Part shown: positions 1 through 8,615 of the stretch, one piece after another
How positions within the stretch are numbered: the first letter of the stretch is position 1
How the letters are laid out: the number at the start of each line of letters is the position of its first letter
NCBI GenBank assembly: GCA_049322755.1
Contig: JBMOQX010000037.1
Location: 221,281 to 285,280 of the forward strand
Direction of reading: 5' to 3'
Length of the DNA stretch: 64,000 bases
From: DATIUV01 sp049322755
Lineage (GTDB): Bacteria > Pseudomonadota > Gammaproteobacteria > Burkholderiales > UBA6910
The notes under the pieces: generated by a model
What the model was told of the DNA's origin: nothing
The model's input: only the letters and a program-made list of their open reading frames with translations
Database searches by the model: none
Program-made: the position numbers and the translations under genes

Positions 1-1
1 G

Positions 2-262
2 TCACAGGCGGCGCAGTTCGCCGTCTCCGGATCCACCCAGGGCGGCATCATTGCGTATTCGCTGGCACTTTCCCCGAAGGTTTCGGCCCGGGGGGAATAC
101 GCCCTGATCACGGCCCAGTGGCATCGGCCGCTGCGCCAGCGCATGGCGCTGCTGAATCCCGCCGGCCCGGTCGCGGAGGAATTCTTCCGGTTCGCGCAGG
201 AGGACCCCGCCCGCGCGATCTTCCGCAAGCACGGCTTCGCCCTCGCCGGCGAGGCCTCCTGA
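2..262 (+). CDS. modA: Molybdate ABC transporter substrate-binding protein ModA (C-terminal part)
   Basis: An open frame enters from the left edge and ends at TGA 260-262, leaving about 86 residues. The tail matches the end of ModA-type periplasmic binding proteins: a GSTQGGIIAYSLAL-like stretch, then PLRQRMALL and a final segment ending FRKHGFAL. ModA binds molybdate in the periplasm and delivers it to ModBC. modB begins 27 bases downstream and modC overlaps modB, so the three genes form one operon. The start and signal peptide lie outside the window. The identification rests on the tail plus the neighbours. Confidence 0.85.
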   Translation, partial: SQAAQFAVSGSTQGGIIAYSLALSPKVSARGEYALITAQWHRPLRQRMALLNPAGPVAEEFFRFAQEDPARAIFRKHGFALAGEAS

Positions 263-289
263 GCGCGGCGCGCGACCGGGCGCAACGCG

Positions 290-958
290 ATGGACTGGGA
301 CGCGCTCTGGCTGTCGCTGCGACTGGGCATCGTCACCGTCCTGGTGCTCCTGCCCGTGGGCATCGCCGCGGGGCGCTGGCTCGCCTATCGTGACTTCGCC
401 GGCAAGAGCGTGGTCGAGGCGCTGGTGGCGCTGCCGCTGGTGCTGCCGCCGACCGTGTTCGGCTACTACCTGCTGGTCGCCTTCGGCGCCGCCTCGCCGC
501 TGGGAGCGCTGTGGCAGCAGGCCTTCGGCCGGCCCCTGGTGTTCACCTTCGAGGGGCTGCTGCTGGCATCGCTCATCTTCAACCTGCCGTTCGCGATCCA
601 GCCCATGCAGCGTGCGTTCGAGGCCATCGCCCCCGAGCTGCGGCAGGCGGCGGCCAGCTGCGGGCTGCGCCCCTGGCAGGTCCTGGGCCGCGTCGAGCTG
701 CCGCTGGCGTGGCCCGGCATCGTCACCGCGCTGGTGCTCGCCTTCGCCCACACATTGGGCGAGTTCGGCATCGTGCTCATGGTGGGAGGCAGCATCCCCG
801 GGGAAACCCGGACCATTGCCATCGCCATCTACGACCGCGTGCAGGCGTTCGATGACCGCGCGGCGGCGCAGATGTCGGCGTTCCTGCTGGTGCTGTCCCT
901 CGCGGCGATCGCCGTGACGTTCGTGCTCTCGCGCCGTGTCGGCCGCCGCCTCGGATAG
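290..958 (+). CDS. modB: Molybdate ABC transporter permease ModB
   Basis: This 222-residue inner-membrane protein has about five hydrophobic helices. It carries the binding-protein-dependent permease EAA loop near residues 115-150 (EAIAPELRQAA, then a Gly within LGRVELP) and the ModB-typical LPLVLPPTVFGYYLL near residue 45. It forms the channel for molybdate. ATG 290 gives the usual ModB length. It sits between modA and modC, and its last 23 bases overlap the GTG start of modC, suggesting translational coupling. Confidence 0.95.
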   Translation: MDWDALWLSLRLGIVTVLVLLPVGIAAGRWLAYRDFAGKSVVEALVALPLVLPPTVFGYYLLVAFGAASPLGALWQQAFGRPLVFTFEGLLLASLIFNLPFAIQPMQRAFEAIAPELRQAAASCGLRPWQVLGRVELPLAWPGIVTALVLAFAHTLGEFGIVLMVGGSIPGETRTIAIAIYDRVQAFDDRAAAQMSAFLLVLSLAAIAVTFVLSRRVGRRLG

Positions 959-2084
959 CGCGCCGGGCCTGGCGCTGCGCCTGGCGCAGCCCGGCCCGAT
1001 TCCGCTCGACGCGACGCTCCACTGCGCCGCCGGCGAGGTCACCGCGCTGGTGGGCCCATCGGGCAGCGGCAAATCGACGCTGCTGCGCGCCATCGCCGGC
1101 CATTACCGCGCGCGCGCCGGTCGCATCGCGGTCAACGGCGAGGTCTGGTTCGACAGCCAGGCGGGCATCGACCTGGCACCGCACGTGCGCCGCGCCGGAC
1201 TGGTGTTCCAGAGCTACGCGCTGTTCCCCCACATGAGCGCGCTGGAAAACGTCGCGGCGGCCCTCGGCCATCTTCCCGCCGCGTGCCGCCCGGCGCGGGC
1301 CCGGGAGCTGCTGGATCTCGTCCATCTGACGGGACTCGAGGCGCGGCGGCCGGCCGAACTCTCGGGAGGCCAGCAACAACGGGTCGCGGTGGCGCGCGCG
1401 CTGGCGCGTGAGCCGGCGGTGCTGCTGCTGGACGAGCCGTTCTCGGCGGTGGACCGCAGCACGCGGGAGAAGCTGTACCGCGAACTCGCCGACATGCGCC
1501 GCCGGCTGGCGATGCCCGTGGTGCTGGTCACCCACGATCTCGACGAGGCGCTCATGCTGGCGGACCGACTGGTGCTGCTGCAACGGGGCGCCGCCATCCA
1601 GGATGGCGCGCCCTACGAGGTGCTGGCGCAGCCCGCCAGCGTACAGGCGGCGCGCCTGCTGGGTCTGCGCAATCTCTTCACCGGGACGGTGGTGGAGCAT
1701 CGCGCGCAGTCCGGCGCGACGCTGCTGCGCTGGCGCGGCCACACCCTGGAGGCACGCCTCAGTCCGGCGTTCGCCCCGGGCACGACCGCCGCCTGGGTCA
1801 TCCCCTCGTCGCGCGTCGTCCTGCACCGGCGCGACCGTCCCTCCCGCGGCGAGCATGAGAATCCGCTCGCCGGCGTGATTCGCGACGCCGTGGTTCTCGG
1901 CGACACCACCCACGCCACGCTGTTGGTGGACGCCGACGAGGCCGCGCCGCTGCAGTTCAGCGTTCCCACCCATGTCGCGCACCGCAACCGCGTCGCGCAA
2001 GGCGGCCCGGCCAGCGTTTCCCTGCTGGCGGACGCCATTCACCTCATGCCGCCCGAGGCACCCGCCCGCGCCGGCCCCGATTAG
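936..2084 (+). CDS. modC: Molybdate ABC transporter ATP-binding protein ModC
   Basis: This 382-residue ATPase energises molybdate import. It shows Walker A GPSGSGKST near residue 41, the Q-loop in VFQSYALF, the signature LSGGQQQR near residue 143 and Walker B VLLLDEPF. The last roughly 120 residues form the TOBE/Mop oxyanion-binding extension typical of ModC. Translation starts at GTG 936 inside the end of modB. The stop lies four bases from the stop of convergent moaE, with no clear hairpin between them. Confidence 0.95.
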   Translation: MSAAASDSAPGLALRLAQPGPIPLDATLHCAAGEVTALVGPSGSGKSTLLRAIAGHYRARAGRIAVNGEVWFDSQAGIDLAPHVRRAGLVFQSYALFPHMSALENVAAALGHLPAACRPARARELLDLVHLTGLEARRPAELSGGQQQRVAVARALAREPAVLLLDEPFSAVDRSTREKLYRELADMRRRLAMPVVLVTHDLDEALMLADRLVLLQRGAAIQDGAPYEVLAQPASVQAARLLGLRNLFTGTVVEHRAQSGATLLRWRGHTLEARLSPAFAPGTTAAWVIPSSRVVLHRRDRPSRGEHENPLAGVIRDAVVLGDTTHATLLVDADEAAPLQFSVPTHVAHRNRVAQGGPASVSLLADAIHLMPPEAPARAGPD

Positions 2085-2088
2085 GGGC

Positions 2089-2541
2089 TCACCCTTTCCA
2101 GCGCGCTGCGGCGACGTCGTCGGATTCGCGCGCGTCCACCCAGCGCTCGCCGGCCGGAGTTGCTTCCTTCTTCCAGAACGGCGCGCGGGTCTTGAGAAAG
2201 TCCATGATGAACTCGCACGCCGCGAACGCGTCGCCGCGGTGCGCGGAAGCCACCACCACCAGCACGATCTGGTCGGTGGGCCTGAGCGACCCGACCCGGT
2301 GCACCACCACCGCGTCGATCACGTTCCAGCGCCCCCGGGCCTCGGCGACGATGTCCTCCAGCGCCTTCTCGGTCATGCCCGGGTAGTGCTCGAGGAACAT
2401 CTCGCGCACCGGATCGCCCTCGCTGACATCGCGCACCAGGCCGATGAAGCTCGCCACCGCGCCGATCTTCGGGTTGCCGGCGCGCAGCTGCGCGACCTCC
2501 CGCCCGACGTCGAAGTCCTGCTCCTGCACCCGCACCGCCAT
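2089..2541 (-). CDS. moaE: Molybdopterin synthase catalytic subunit MoaE
   Basis: This 150-residue protein is the large subunit of molybdopterin synthase. With thiocarboxylated MoaD it inserts the dithiolene sulfurs into precursor Z (cPMP). Family landmarks are FIGLVRD near residue 37, LEHYPGM, the HRVG(S)L block, SAHRGDAF near residue 100, and KTRAPFWKKE near residue 120 with the catalytic Lys pair. It lies one base downstream of moaD in a mobB-moaD-moaE operon. Confidence 0.95.
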   Translation of the reverse strand: MAVRVQEQDFDVGREVAQLRAGNPKIGAVASFIGLVRDVSEGDPVREMFLEHYPGMTEKALEDIVAEARGRWNVIDAVVVHRVGSLRPTDQIVLVVVASAHRGDAFAACEFIMDFLKTRAPFWKKEATPAGERWVDARESDDVAAARWKG

Positions 2542-2542
2542 G

Positions 2543-2797
2543 TCAGCCTCCCGTCACCGGCGGAAAGAACGCGACCTCGTCGCCGTCGCCCACCACCGTG
2601 TCGTACTGGGCCATCTCCCGGTTGACCGCCACGCGCACCGCCCGCCCCGGCGCCAGCTCCTCGGACCACGGCCCGCCGCGCGAGCGCAGCCATTCGATCA
2701 GCGAGCCCACGTCCTCGATGCCCGAGACCGCGGAGACGCTCTCCCCGCCGGTGCCCAGCGCTTCCTTGAGCCGCGCGAAATAGAGAATCCGGATCAT
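2543..2797 (-). CDS. moaD: Molybdopterin synthase sulfur carrier subunit MoaD
   Basis: This 84-residue ubiquitin-fold protein ends in PPVTGG. The C-terminal Gly-Gly is adenylated and thiocarboxylated before sulfur is passed to the pterin in the MoaE active site. The N-terminus IRILYFARLKEALG is typical of MoaD. Its start overlaps the end of mobB by four bases and its stop abuts moaE, so the subunits are co-translated. No moeB-type activating enzyme is visible in the window. Confidence 0.95.
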   Translation of the reverse strand: MIRILYFARLKEALGTGGESVSAVSGIEDVGSLIEWLRSRGGPWSEELAPGRAVRVAVNREMAQYDTVVGDGDEVAFFPPVTGG

Positions 2798-3345
2798 GTC
2801 GGCACCTCGATGTGCTTCCGGTGCGCGGCGGCCGGCGCATCGCCGGAACGCTCCCCCAACCCGGTGTGCCTCAGGACGAACGCCGCGATGGCGTCGTAAT
2901 CCTCGAGCCCGAACTGCGGCAGCGCCGTGTCCAGCGCCTCGTTGCTCGCGATTCCCACGACGCTCGGGTCGCCGGGATAGAGCAGCGGCTTGCCGGTGGC
3001 GCGCCGGTGGATCTCGATTTTCGGATAGGGCTCTTTCTTGAAGCCCTCGACGATCACCAGGTCGCAGGGCGAGAAGCGCGCGAGCTGCTCGGTCAGGGAA
3101 GGCTCGGGCGCGCCGCGCAGCTCGTGCATCAGCACCCAGCGGCTCCCCGAGCTCACCAGGACTTCGGTGGCGCCCGCCTGCCGGTGCCGATAGGAGTCCT
3201 TGCCCGGGCGGTCGATGTCGAAATCGTGGTGCGCGTGCTTGATGAGCGACACCCGCACCCCCTCCAGCACCAGACGCGGAATGATCTGCTCGATCATGGT
3301 GGTCTTGCCGCTCCCGGAATACCCTGCGAATCCGAATACCTTCAC
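2794..3345 (-). CDS. mobB: Molybdopterin-guanine dinucleotide biosynthesis adaptor MobB
   Basis: This 183-residue P-loop protein has GYSGSGKTT at residues 8-16, then LIKHAHHDFDID and DSYRHRQAGA, all hallmarks of MobB. It binds GTP and assists MobA in attaching GMP to molybdopterin. It is the first gene of mobB-moaD-moaE and overlaps moaD by four bases. mobA lies about 25 kb away at 28093, in the moaA operon, so the bis-MGD genes are split between two clusters. Confidence 0.93.
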   Translation of the reverse strand: MKVFGFAGYSGSGKTTMIEQIIPRLVLEGVRVSLIKHAHHDFDIDRPGKDSYRHRQAGATEVLVSSGSRWVLMHELRGAPEPSLTEQLARFSPCDLVIVEGFKKEPYPKIEIHRRATGKPLLYPGDPSVVGIASNEALDTALPQFGLEDYDAIAAFVLRHTGLGERSGDAPAAAHRKHIEVPT

Positions 3346-3374
3346 CGTCGTCCTTCCTCCTGCCGCGGCCCGCC

Positions 3375-5444
3375 TCAGGGCGTGCCGTAGCGCATCACCA
3401 AGCTGGGCGTGGTGTCGCCCGCCGCGCTGAACCGGGGCTCGGTCAGCAGGAAGACGCTGAACTCCGCGCCTTCGCCGCGCCGGCTTTCCACGGCGATGGT
3501 GCCGCCGTAGCGTTCCACCAGAGCATAGCTGATGGACAGCCCCAGCCCGGTGCCCTGCTGCTTCTTGGTGGTGAAAAACGGGTCGAAGATCCGGCTCAGG
3601 TGCTCCGGCGGAATCCCCGGCCCCGTGTCTTTGACCGTCAGCACCACGCCGCGATCCTCCCAGTCCCGCGAGCGCAGCGTGAGCGTCCCGCCGCCCTCCA
3701 TCGCCTGAGCGGCGTTCACGATCAGATTGATCAGCACCTGCTGCAGCTCGTTGCGGTTGATGTTGACGGGTCGGGTCGCGCGGTCCTCGCGCACCACCCG
3801 GATCTCGTGGCTCTGGAGCAGATGCCGCACCAGCAGCAGGCAGTCGTCCAGCACCGATTTCACGTCCACCCGTTCGACGTAGCCCGCGTACTCGGAAGGC
3901 CGCGCGAACTGCAGCAGCTTGGCGACGATCTCGCGGATACGGTTGACCTGCTGGTCGATGAGGCGGATCTCGTGGGCCACCGGCTCCGCGCCGTCCCCCA
4001 GCAGTTCCCGCAGCAGCTCGAGATTGCCCTGGATCACCGCGATCGGATTGTTGATCTCGTGGGCCACGCCGGCGGTGAGCTCACCGATCGCCGCCAGCTT
4101 CTCCGACATCACCAGCTGGCGCTGGGCATCCACCAGGTAGCGGTTGGCCTGCTCCAGCTCCCGCGTGCGCTCCAACACCTTCATGTCGAGCTCGTCCGCC
4201 AGCTTCTTCAGTTCGCGGTTCTTCGCCTGCAGTCCGTCCAGCAGGCGGTCGAAATGCTGCGCCAGCTGCCCGATCTCGTCCCGGCTCACCATCGGCCCGA
4301 CGCGGGCGTCGGCGTCCCCGGACTCGACCGCGCTCATGGTGCTGCTCATGCGCTCGAGCGGACGGAACACGGCCCGCGCCCAGCGCAGCGACAGAAACGT
4401 GCCGAACAGCATGACCAGCGCGAACAGGCCCACCAGGACCCACAGGGCATTGCGCTTGGCTTCCATGAACGGCGTTTCCAGATAACCCACGTAGAGCATG
4501 CCGATGCGCTTGCCGAAGCTGTCGGTGACGGGCTCGTAGGCGGAGACGTACCAGTCGTTGACCACGAACGCCCGGTCGAGCCAGGTCTGGCCCTCTTCCA
4601 GCACCTTCCTGCGCACCTCGGCCGAGACCCGCGTGCCCAGCGCCCGTTCGCCCTGGAACAGGCGCACGTTGGTGGCGACGCGCACGTCGTCCAGGAACAG
4701 CGTCGCCGTGCCCTGGCTGCCCAGCGGCAGGGACTCGGGCCGGTAGACGATGCTGTTGATGTTGTCGACGAACTCCAGGTTGCCGTTGAGGAGGACGCCG
4801 CCGTGCAGCACCCCCACCAGGCGCTGTTCGAGGTCGTAGATCGGCGCGGCCGCGTGGATCACCATGCCGCGATCCTCGTGCTCGCGGCTCGTGGGCGCGG
4901 CCTTCGGTGTCGGCAGCAGCTTCACGAAAGCGCGCTCCCGTAGCCGCACGTCGATGGCCGCCAGCTGATCCGGCGAGTACACGTCCACGGTCGTGCCGCT
5001 GCGTCCGGAAGCGGCCGCCTCGACGATGGGCCAGCGCAGGTAATTGGCGGGCGTCGACAGCGCGTTGCCGCTGGCCACGACATCGCCCGCAGGGTCCAGC
5101 ACCTGCAGGAAATCCAGGCGATGGTCGTCGCGCTGCGCCGCCAGCAGCCCCTCGAGGGCCTTGACGTCGGCGCCGGCCAGCGCCTGCGCCAGGCGGTTGG
5201 ACCCGGCGGCGCCGCGCACATCCGCGCCGACCCCCTGCACCACGCGTGCAAAATAGCTGTTCGCGACGGTGAGGTCGCTGTTGACCTTGAAGATCAGCAG
5301 CCGCTGGTGCGAGGTGTCGCTCCAGTACACCAGCAGCGCCACCAGCAGCGGCAGCACCACCACCAGCGGCAGCAGCACCATGAACACCAGCTTGGTGCGT
5401 ACCGAGGAGCGATAACGCCGGACCAGTTTTTCGATCAGGGCCAT
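3375..5444 (-). CDS. Membrane sensor histidine kinase (cache-type sensor, HAMP, HisKA, HATPase)
   Basis: This 689-residue kinase has a first membrane helix at about 18-41 and a large periplasmic cache-like sensor region up to about residue 330, including a FGKRIGMLYVGYLE stretch typical of such domains. A second helix, HAMP, a coiled segment, HisKA and HATPase_c follow. The H-box is GVAHEINNP, the N-box NLIVNAAQAM, and the G-boxes DTGPGIPP and GTGLGLSI; all are intact. It lies 65 bases downstream of a sigma-54-type response regulator, so the pair is a two-component system. The ligand is unknown. The flanking Mo/W genes and the sigma-54 promoters near the fdh locus make molybdoenzyme control possible, but that is inference. 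Confidence 0.9.
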   Translation of the reverse strand: MALIEKLVRRYRSSVRTKLVFMVLLPLVVVLPLLVALLVYWSDTSHQRLLIFKVNSDLTVANSYFARVVQGVGADVRGAAGSNRLAQALAGADVKALEGLLAAQRDDHRLDFLQVLDPAGDVVASGNALSTPANYLRWPIVEAAASGRSGTTVDVYSPDQLAAIDVRLRERAFVKLLPTPKAAPTSREHEDRGMVIHAAAPIYDLEQRLVGVLHGGVLLNGNLEFVDNINSIVYRPESLPLGSQGTATLFLDDVRVATNVRLFQGERALGTRVSAEVRRKVLEEGQTWLDRAFVVNDWYVSAYEPVTDSFGKRIGMLYVGYLETPFMEAKRNALWVLVGLFALVMLFGTFLSLRWARAVFRPLERMSSTMSAVESGDADARVGPMVSRDEIGQLAQHFDRLLDGLQAKNRELKKLADELDMKVLERTRELEQANRYLVDAQRQLVMSEKLAAIGELTAGVAHEINNPIAVIQGNLELLRELLGDGAEPVAHEIRLIDQQVNRIREIVAKLLQFARPSEYAGYVERVDVKSVLDDCLLLVRHLLQSHEIRVVREDRATRPVNINRNELQQVLINLIVNAAQAMEGGGTLTLRSRDWEDRGVVLTVKDTGPGIPPEHLSRIFDPFFTTKKQQGTGLGLSISYALVERYGGTIAVESRRGEGAEFSVFLLTEPRFSAAGDTTPSLVMRYGTP

Positions 5445-5509
5445 CGGCCGATGGTTCTCGTGCCCGGCGCCGGGGAAGGCGGGAGCGGCTCAGCCGCGGG
5501 CGGCCGCGC

Positions 5510-6916
5510 CTACGCCGCCTGCCACAGCGCGCACTTGCGTTCCAGGGTCTTGCGCGAAATGCCCAGGCGGCGCGCCGCCTCGGACTTGTTGCCCGAGACC
5601 GCGCGCAGCACGTCCAGGATATGCCGCTTTTCCACGTCCTCCAGCGACGCGGCCGCGGATGCGCCGGCCCCCGCCGAGGGCGCCCGCAGCCCCAGGTTCT
5701 CCAGCGGCACGCGGCCGAGAATCAGGGAGCGCTCGAGCAGGTTGCGCAGCTCGCGCGCGTTCCCCGGCCATTGATACGCCATGAGGGCGTCGGTGACTTC
5801 CCGGGTCAGCGGCACCGGCGGCATGCCCAGCTGAGCCGACAGCTGCGCCATGAAATGGCGCGCCAGCACCAGGATGTCCTCCCGCCGCTCCCGCAGCGGC
5901 GGAATATGAATGTTCACCACGTCGAGCCGGTAGAACAGGTCCTCCCGAAAGCGGCCGGAGGCCACCATGGGGGCGAGGTCGCGGTTGGTGGCGGCGACGA
6001 TGCGCACGTCCACCGGCACTTCGCGCTCGGCGCCCACCGGACGGATTTTCTTTTCCTCCAGCACGCGCAGCAGCTTGGTCTGCATCGCCAGCGGCAGCTC
6101 GCCGATCTCGTCCAGGAACAGGGTGCCGCCCTGGGCGTAGAAGAACAGACCGTTGCGGGTATCGGTGGCGCCGGTGAAGGCGCCCCGTACATGGCCGAAC
6201 AGTTCGCTCTCGATGAGCTCGGGCGAAATCGCGCCGCAGTTGAGCGGCACGAACGGGCGCGCGGCGCGCCCGCTGAGGGCGTGCAGCGCCCGCGCCGCCA
6301 CCTCCTTGCCGGTTCCCGACTCGCCCTGGATCAGCACGGTGCTGGGCACCGTCGCCAGGCGCGTCACGATCTGGCGCAGTTCCTCTACGGCCGCCGACCC
6401 GCCGACGATGCCCTCGAGGCCGCCGCGCTTCTGCACCTCGCGGCGCAGCACATAGTTCTCCCGCGCCAGCCGCGCCCGGTCCAGGCTGCGCTGGATCGAG
6501 TTCAGAATCTGGTCGATGCGAAACGGCTTGAGGATGAAATCCGACGCGCCGGCCCGCAGCGCGTCGATGGCGGACTCGAGGTCGGCAAATGCCGTGATCA
6601 GGATGACTTCGCCCTGGAACCCGGCGTCCCGCAGCTCCCGCAGCCAGACCACCCCCGCCTTGCCCGGCAGCGCGATGTCGAGAATGACGAGATCGAAGTG
6701 GCAGCGCTCTACCAGCCGGCCGCCTTCTTCCGCGCTGGCAACGGCTTCCACCATGCCGCACCCGCGGTGCTTGAGCGCCCGGGTGAGGAAGCTGCGCATC
6801 CCCTCCTCGTCATCTACCACCAGCACCGAATGCTGCTGCCAGCCGCCGACATCGCCGGTCGGGCGGGTTCGCTCGCGCGCTCCGTCGGCGCCTGCAACGG
6901 CGTCAGATAAGGCCAT
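5510..6916 (-). CDS. Sigma-54-dependent response regulator (NtrC/AtoC family)
   Basis: This 468-residue protein has three parts. A receiver (about 30-145) carries the phospho-acceptor Asp in LVILDIALPG. A sigma-54 AAA+ domain (about 170-400) has Walker A GESGTGKE, an intact GAFTGA loop that contacts sigma-54, and Walker B GTLFLDEIGE. A Fis-type HTH lies at the C-terminus (SGNKSEAARRLGISRKTLERK). It is the partner of the downstream kinase. A 7+7 inverted repeat lies just upstream of its start. Candidate sigma-54 promoters precede moaA and the polyferredoxin gene, making this protein a possible activator of the formate dehydrogenase locus. No direct evidence links them. Confidence 0.93.
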   Translation of the reverse strand: MALSDAVAGADGARERTRPTGDVGGWQQHSVLVVDDEEGMRSFLTRALKHRGCGMVEAVASAEEGGRLVERCHFDLVILDIALPGKAGVVWLRELRDAGFQGEVILITAFADLESAIDALRAGASDFILKPFRIDQILNSIQRSLDRARLARENYVLRREVQKRGGLEGIVGGSAAVEELRQIVTRLATVPSTVLIQGESGTGKEVAARALHALSGRAARPFVPLNCGAISPELIESELFGHVRGAFTGATDTRNGLFFYAQGGTLFLDEIGELPLAMQTKLLRVLEEKKIRPVGAEREVPVDVRIVAATNRDLAPMVASGRFREDLFYRLDVVNIHIPPLRERREDILVLARHFMAQLSAQLGMPPVPLTREVTDALMAYQWPGNARELRNLLERSLILGRVPLENLGLRAPSAGAGASAAASLEDVEKRHILDVLRAVSGNKSEAARRLGISRKTLERKCALWQAA

Positions 6917-6933
6917 GCCCCCTCCAAGGAAAT

Positions 6934-6953
6934 TTCATTGATTTAGCAATGAA
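6934..6953. promoter_or_regulatory. Inverted repeat upstream of the response regulator gene
   Basis: TTCATTG and CAATGAA form perfect 7-base arms around ATTTAG, centred about 27 bases upstream of the response-regulator ATG (6916). The size suits a dimeric regulator, possibly autoregulation. A second, shorter repeat (GGACA/TGTCC) lies at 6969-6981. Function is not established. Confidence 0.4.
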
Positions 6954-7065
6954 TTAGACCACGGAATGGGACATTTTGTCCACACCGGCAAAGCCTGCCG
7001 GAGGGTCCCGGACCGGCGGCGCACCCGTCCGCCCCGAAACTATTCCCGTTACTTGAGCGAGTTAC

Positions 7066-7893
7066 TCAGTTTTTGGCGTTGGGGAAGAACAACGGCTCAC
7101 CGCCGATCCGGTACGCCCCGATGGTCGCCTGGCCGGCGGGCGACACCAGCCAGTCGATGAAGGTCTGCCCCATCTCCTTCTTCACGCTGGGACACCTGGC
7201 CGGGTTCACCAGGATGACCCCGTACTGGTTGAACAGGCGCTCGTCGCCTTCGACCACGACGGCCAGGTCCGCCCGGTTCTTGAACGAGAGCCAGGTTCCG
7301 CGGTCGGCCAGCGCGTAGGCGTCCATCTGCGCCGCAACGTTGAGCGTCGCGCCCATCCCAGACCCGGTTTCGCGATACCACGGCCCCCTGGCACCGGCGA
7401 GATCGACTCCGGCCGCCTGCCACAGCCGCAGCTCGGCCTTGTGGGTGCCGCTGTTGTCTCCCCGGGAGGCGAACGGCGCCCTGGCGTCGGCAATCTTCTT
7501 CAGCGCCTTGGTGATGTCCTTGCTGCCGGCAACCCCGGCCGGATCGGACTTCGGCCCCACCAGAATGAAGTCGTTGTACATGACCGGGTAGCGCTTGACG
7601 CCGTGTCCTTCGGCGACAAATTTCTCCTCGGAGCTCCGGTCGTGCACGAACACCACGTCGGCGTCGCAGCGCCGGCCCGTTTCCAGCGCCTGGCCTGTCC
7701 CCTGCGCCACGACCCGCACCTCGATTCCGGTCTCCGCCTTGAACTTCGGCAGGATCTCCTTGAACAGGCCCGAGTTCTCGGTGGACGTGGTGGAAGACAC
7801 CGTGATGAATCGATCCGCACCGGCACCTTCGGCGCTCGCGGTCAGGGCGAGCGCCACCGACACCAGGATCGAGAACCTTCGGATCAGTTCCAT
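7066..7893 (-). CDS. tupA: Tungstate-type ABC transporter substrate-binding protein TupA
   Basis: This 275-residue periplasmic protein has a signal peptide (about 1-24). ITVSSTTSTENSGLF follows, a TupA/WtpA-like oxyanion-binding start with the TTST motif, and later FASRGDNSGTHKAE and GSGMGATLN. Tungstate (or molybdate) is the likely ligand. ATG 7893 was chosen because GAGGAG sits just upstream and a signal peptide follows; a longer in-frame extension runs through tupC in the wrong register. The start overlaps the tupC stop by ten bases, giving the order tupB-tupC-tupA. Confidence 0.9.
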   Translation of the reverse strand: MELIRRFSILVSVALALTASAEGAGADRFITVSSTTSTENSGLFKEILPKFKAETGIEVRVVAQGTGQALETGRRCDADVVFVHDRSSEEKFVAEGHGVKRYPVMYNDFILVGPKSDPAGVAGSKDITKALKKIADARAPFASRGDNSGTHKAELRLWQAAGVDLAGARGPWYRETGSGMGATLNVAAQMDAYALADRGTWLSFKNRADLAVVVEGDERLFNQYGVILVNPARCPSVKKEMGQTFIDWLVSPAGQATIGAYRIGGEPLFFPNAKN

Positions 7894-8612
7894 AACAGTT
7901 CTCCTCGAATGAACGCGCCGGCCTCGCGCGAAGCCGGCTGGGAGAAAAACCGCTCGGCGGGCGCCTGCTCCAGCAGCCGACCTTCGTTCAGGAACAGGAT
8001 CTCGTCGGCGAAGTGTTTCGCCAGCCCGAGGTTGTGGGTGGTCATGATGATCTTGGCGCCGGCATCGTGGATCGTCTGGATGATGTGGTGCACGGCACGA
8101 GCGGCAGTCGGATCGAGATTTGCCGTCGGTTCGTCGAGAAACAAGACCTCCGGCCGCATCGCCCAGGCCCGCGCCAGCGCCAGGCGCTGCTGCTCGCCGC
8201 CCGAGAGCACGCGCGCCTGGCTTTGCGCCAGACGGTCCAGCCCCACCCGTTCGAGGGCCTCGTGGGCGCGCCGCGCACGCTCGGAACCGGAAACGCCGGC
8301 CAGGGCCAGCGCATAGGTCACGTTCCCCAGCGCCGAGCGCCGCAGCATCACCGGCCGCTGGAACACCATCGCCTGGCGCGGTCCCGCCCTGCGACGATGC
8401 CCAGCGTTCCATTTGACCGCGCCCGAGGTCGGCGCCAGCAATCCGTGGCAGATGCGCATGAGCACGCTCTTGCCCGCGCCGTTGGGCCCCAGGATCACGG
8501 TTCGCGGCCCGGCCTCGATACGCGCCGAGATGCGATCGAGTATGGTCCGGCCGCCGGCGCTAAAAGTGACGTCGTCGAGCTCGAGCGGCAGCAGGGTTGG
8601 CGGGGTGCGCAT
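7884..8612 (-). CDS. tupC: Tungstate-type ABC transporter ATP-binding protein TupC
   Basis: This 242-residue ATPase has Walker A GPNGAGKS near residue 42, Q-loop MVFQRPVML, signature LSGGEQQR near residue 138 and Walker B VLFLDEPTANLD. It is short and lacks the C-terminal TOBE domain of ModC, as is usual for TupC. It lies three bases downstream of tupB and overlaps tupA. It would couple ATP hydrolysis to oxyanion import through TupB. Confidence 0.9.
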   Translation of the reverse strand: MRTPPTLLPLELDDVTFSAGGRTILDRISARIEAGPRTVILGPNGAGKSVLMRICHGLLAPTSGAVKWNAGHRRRAGPRQAMVFQRPVMLRRSALGNVTYALALAGVSGSERARRAHEALERVGLDRLAQSQARVLSGGEQQRLALARAWAMRPEVLFLDEPTANLDPTAARAVHHIIQTIHDAGAKIIMTTHNLGLAKHFADEILFLNEGRLLEQAPAERFFSQPASREAGAFIRGELLWN

Positions 8613-8615
8613 GCG

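Noticed and set aside
2..1093. A 363-residue open frame on the minus strand across modA and modB.
   Set aside because: It is Arg/Gly/Gln-rich with no domain and lies opposite well-supported transporter genes; long antisense frames are expected at this GC content.
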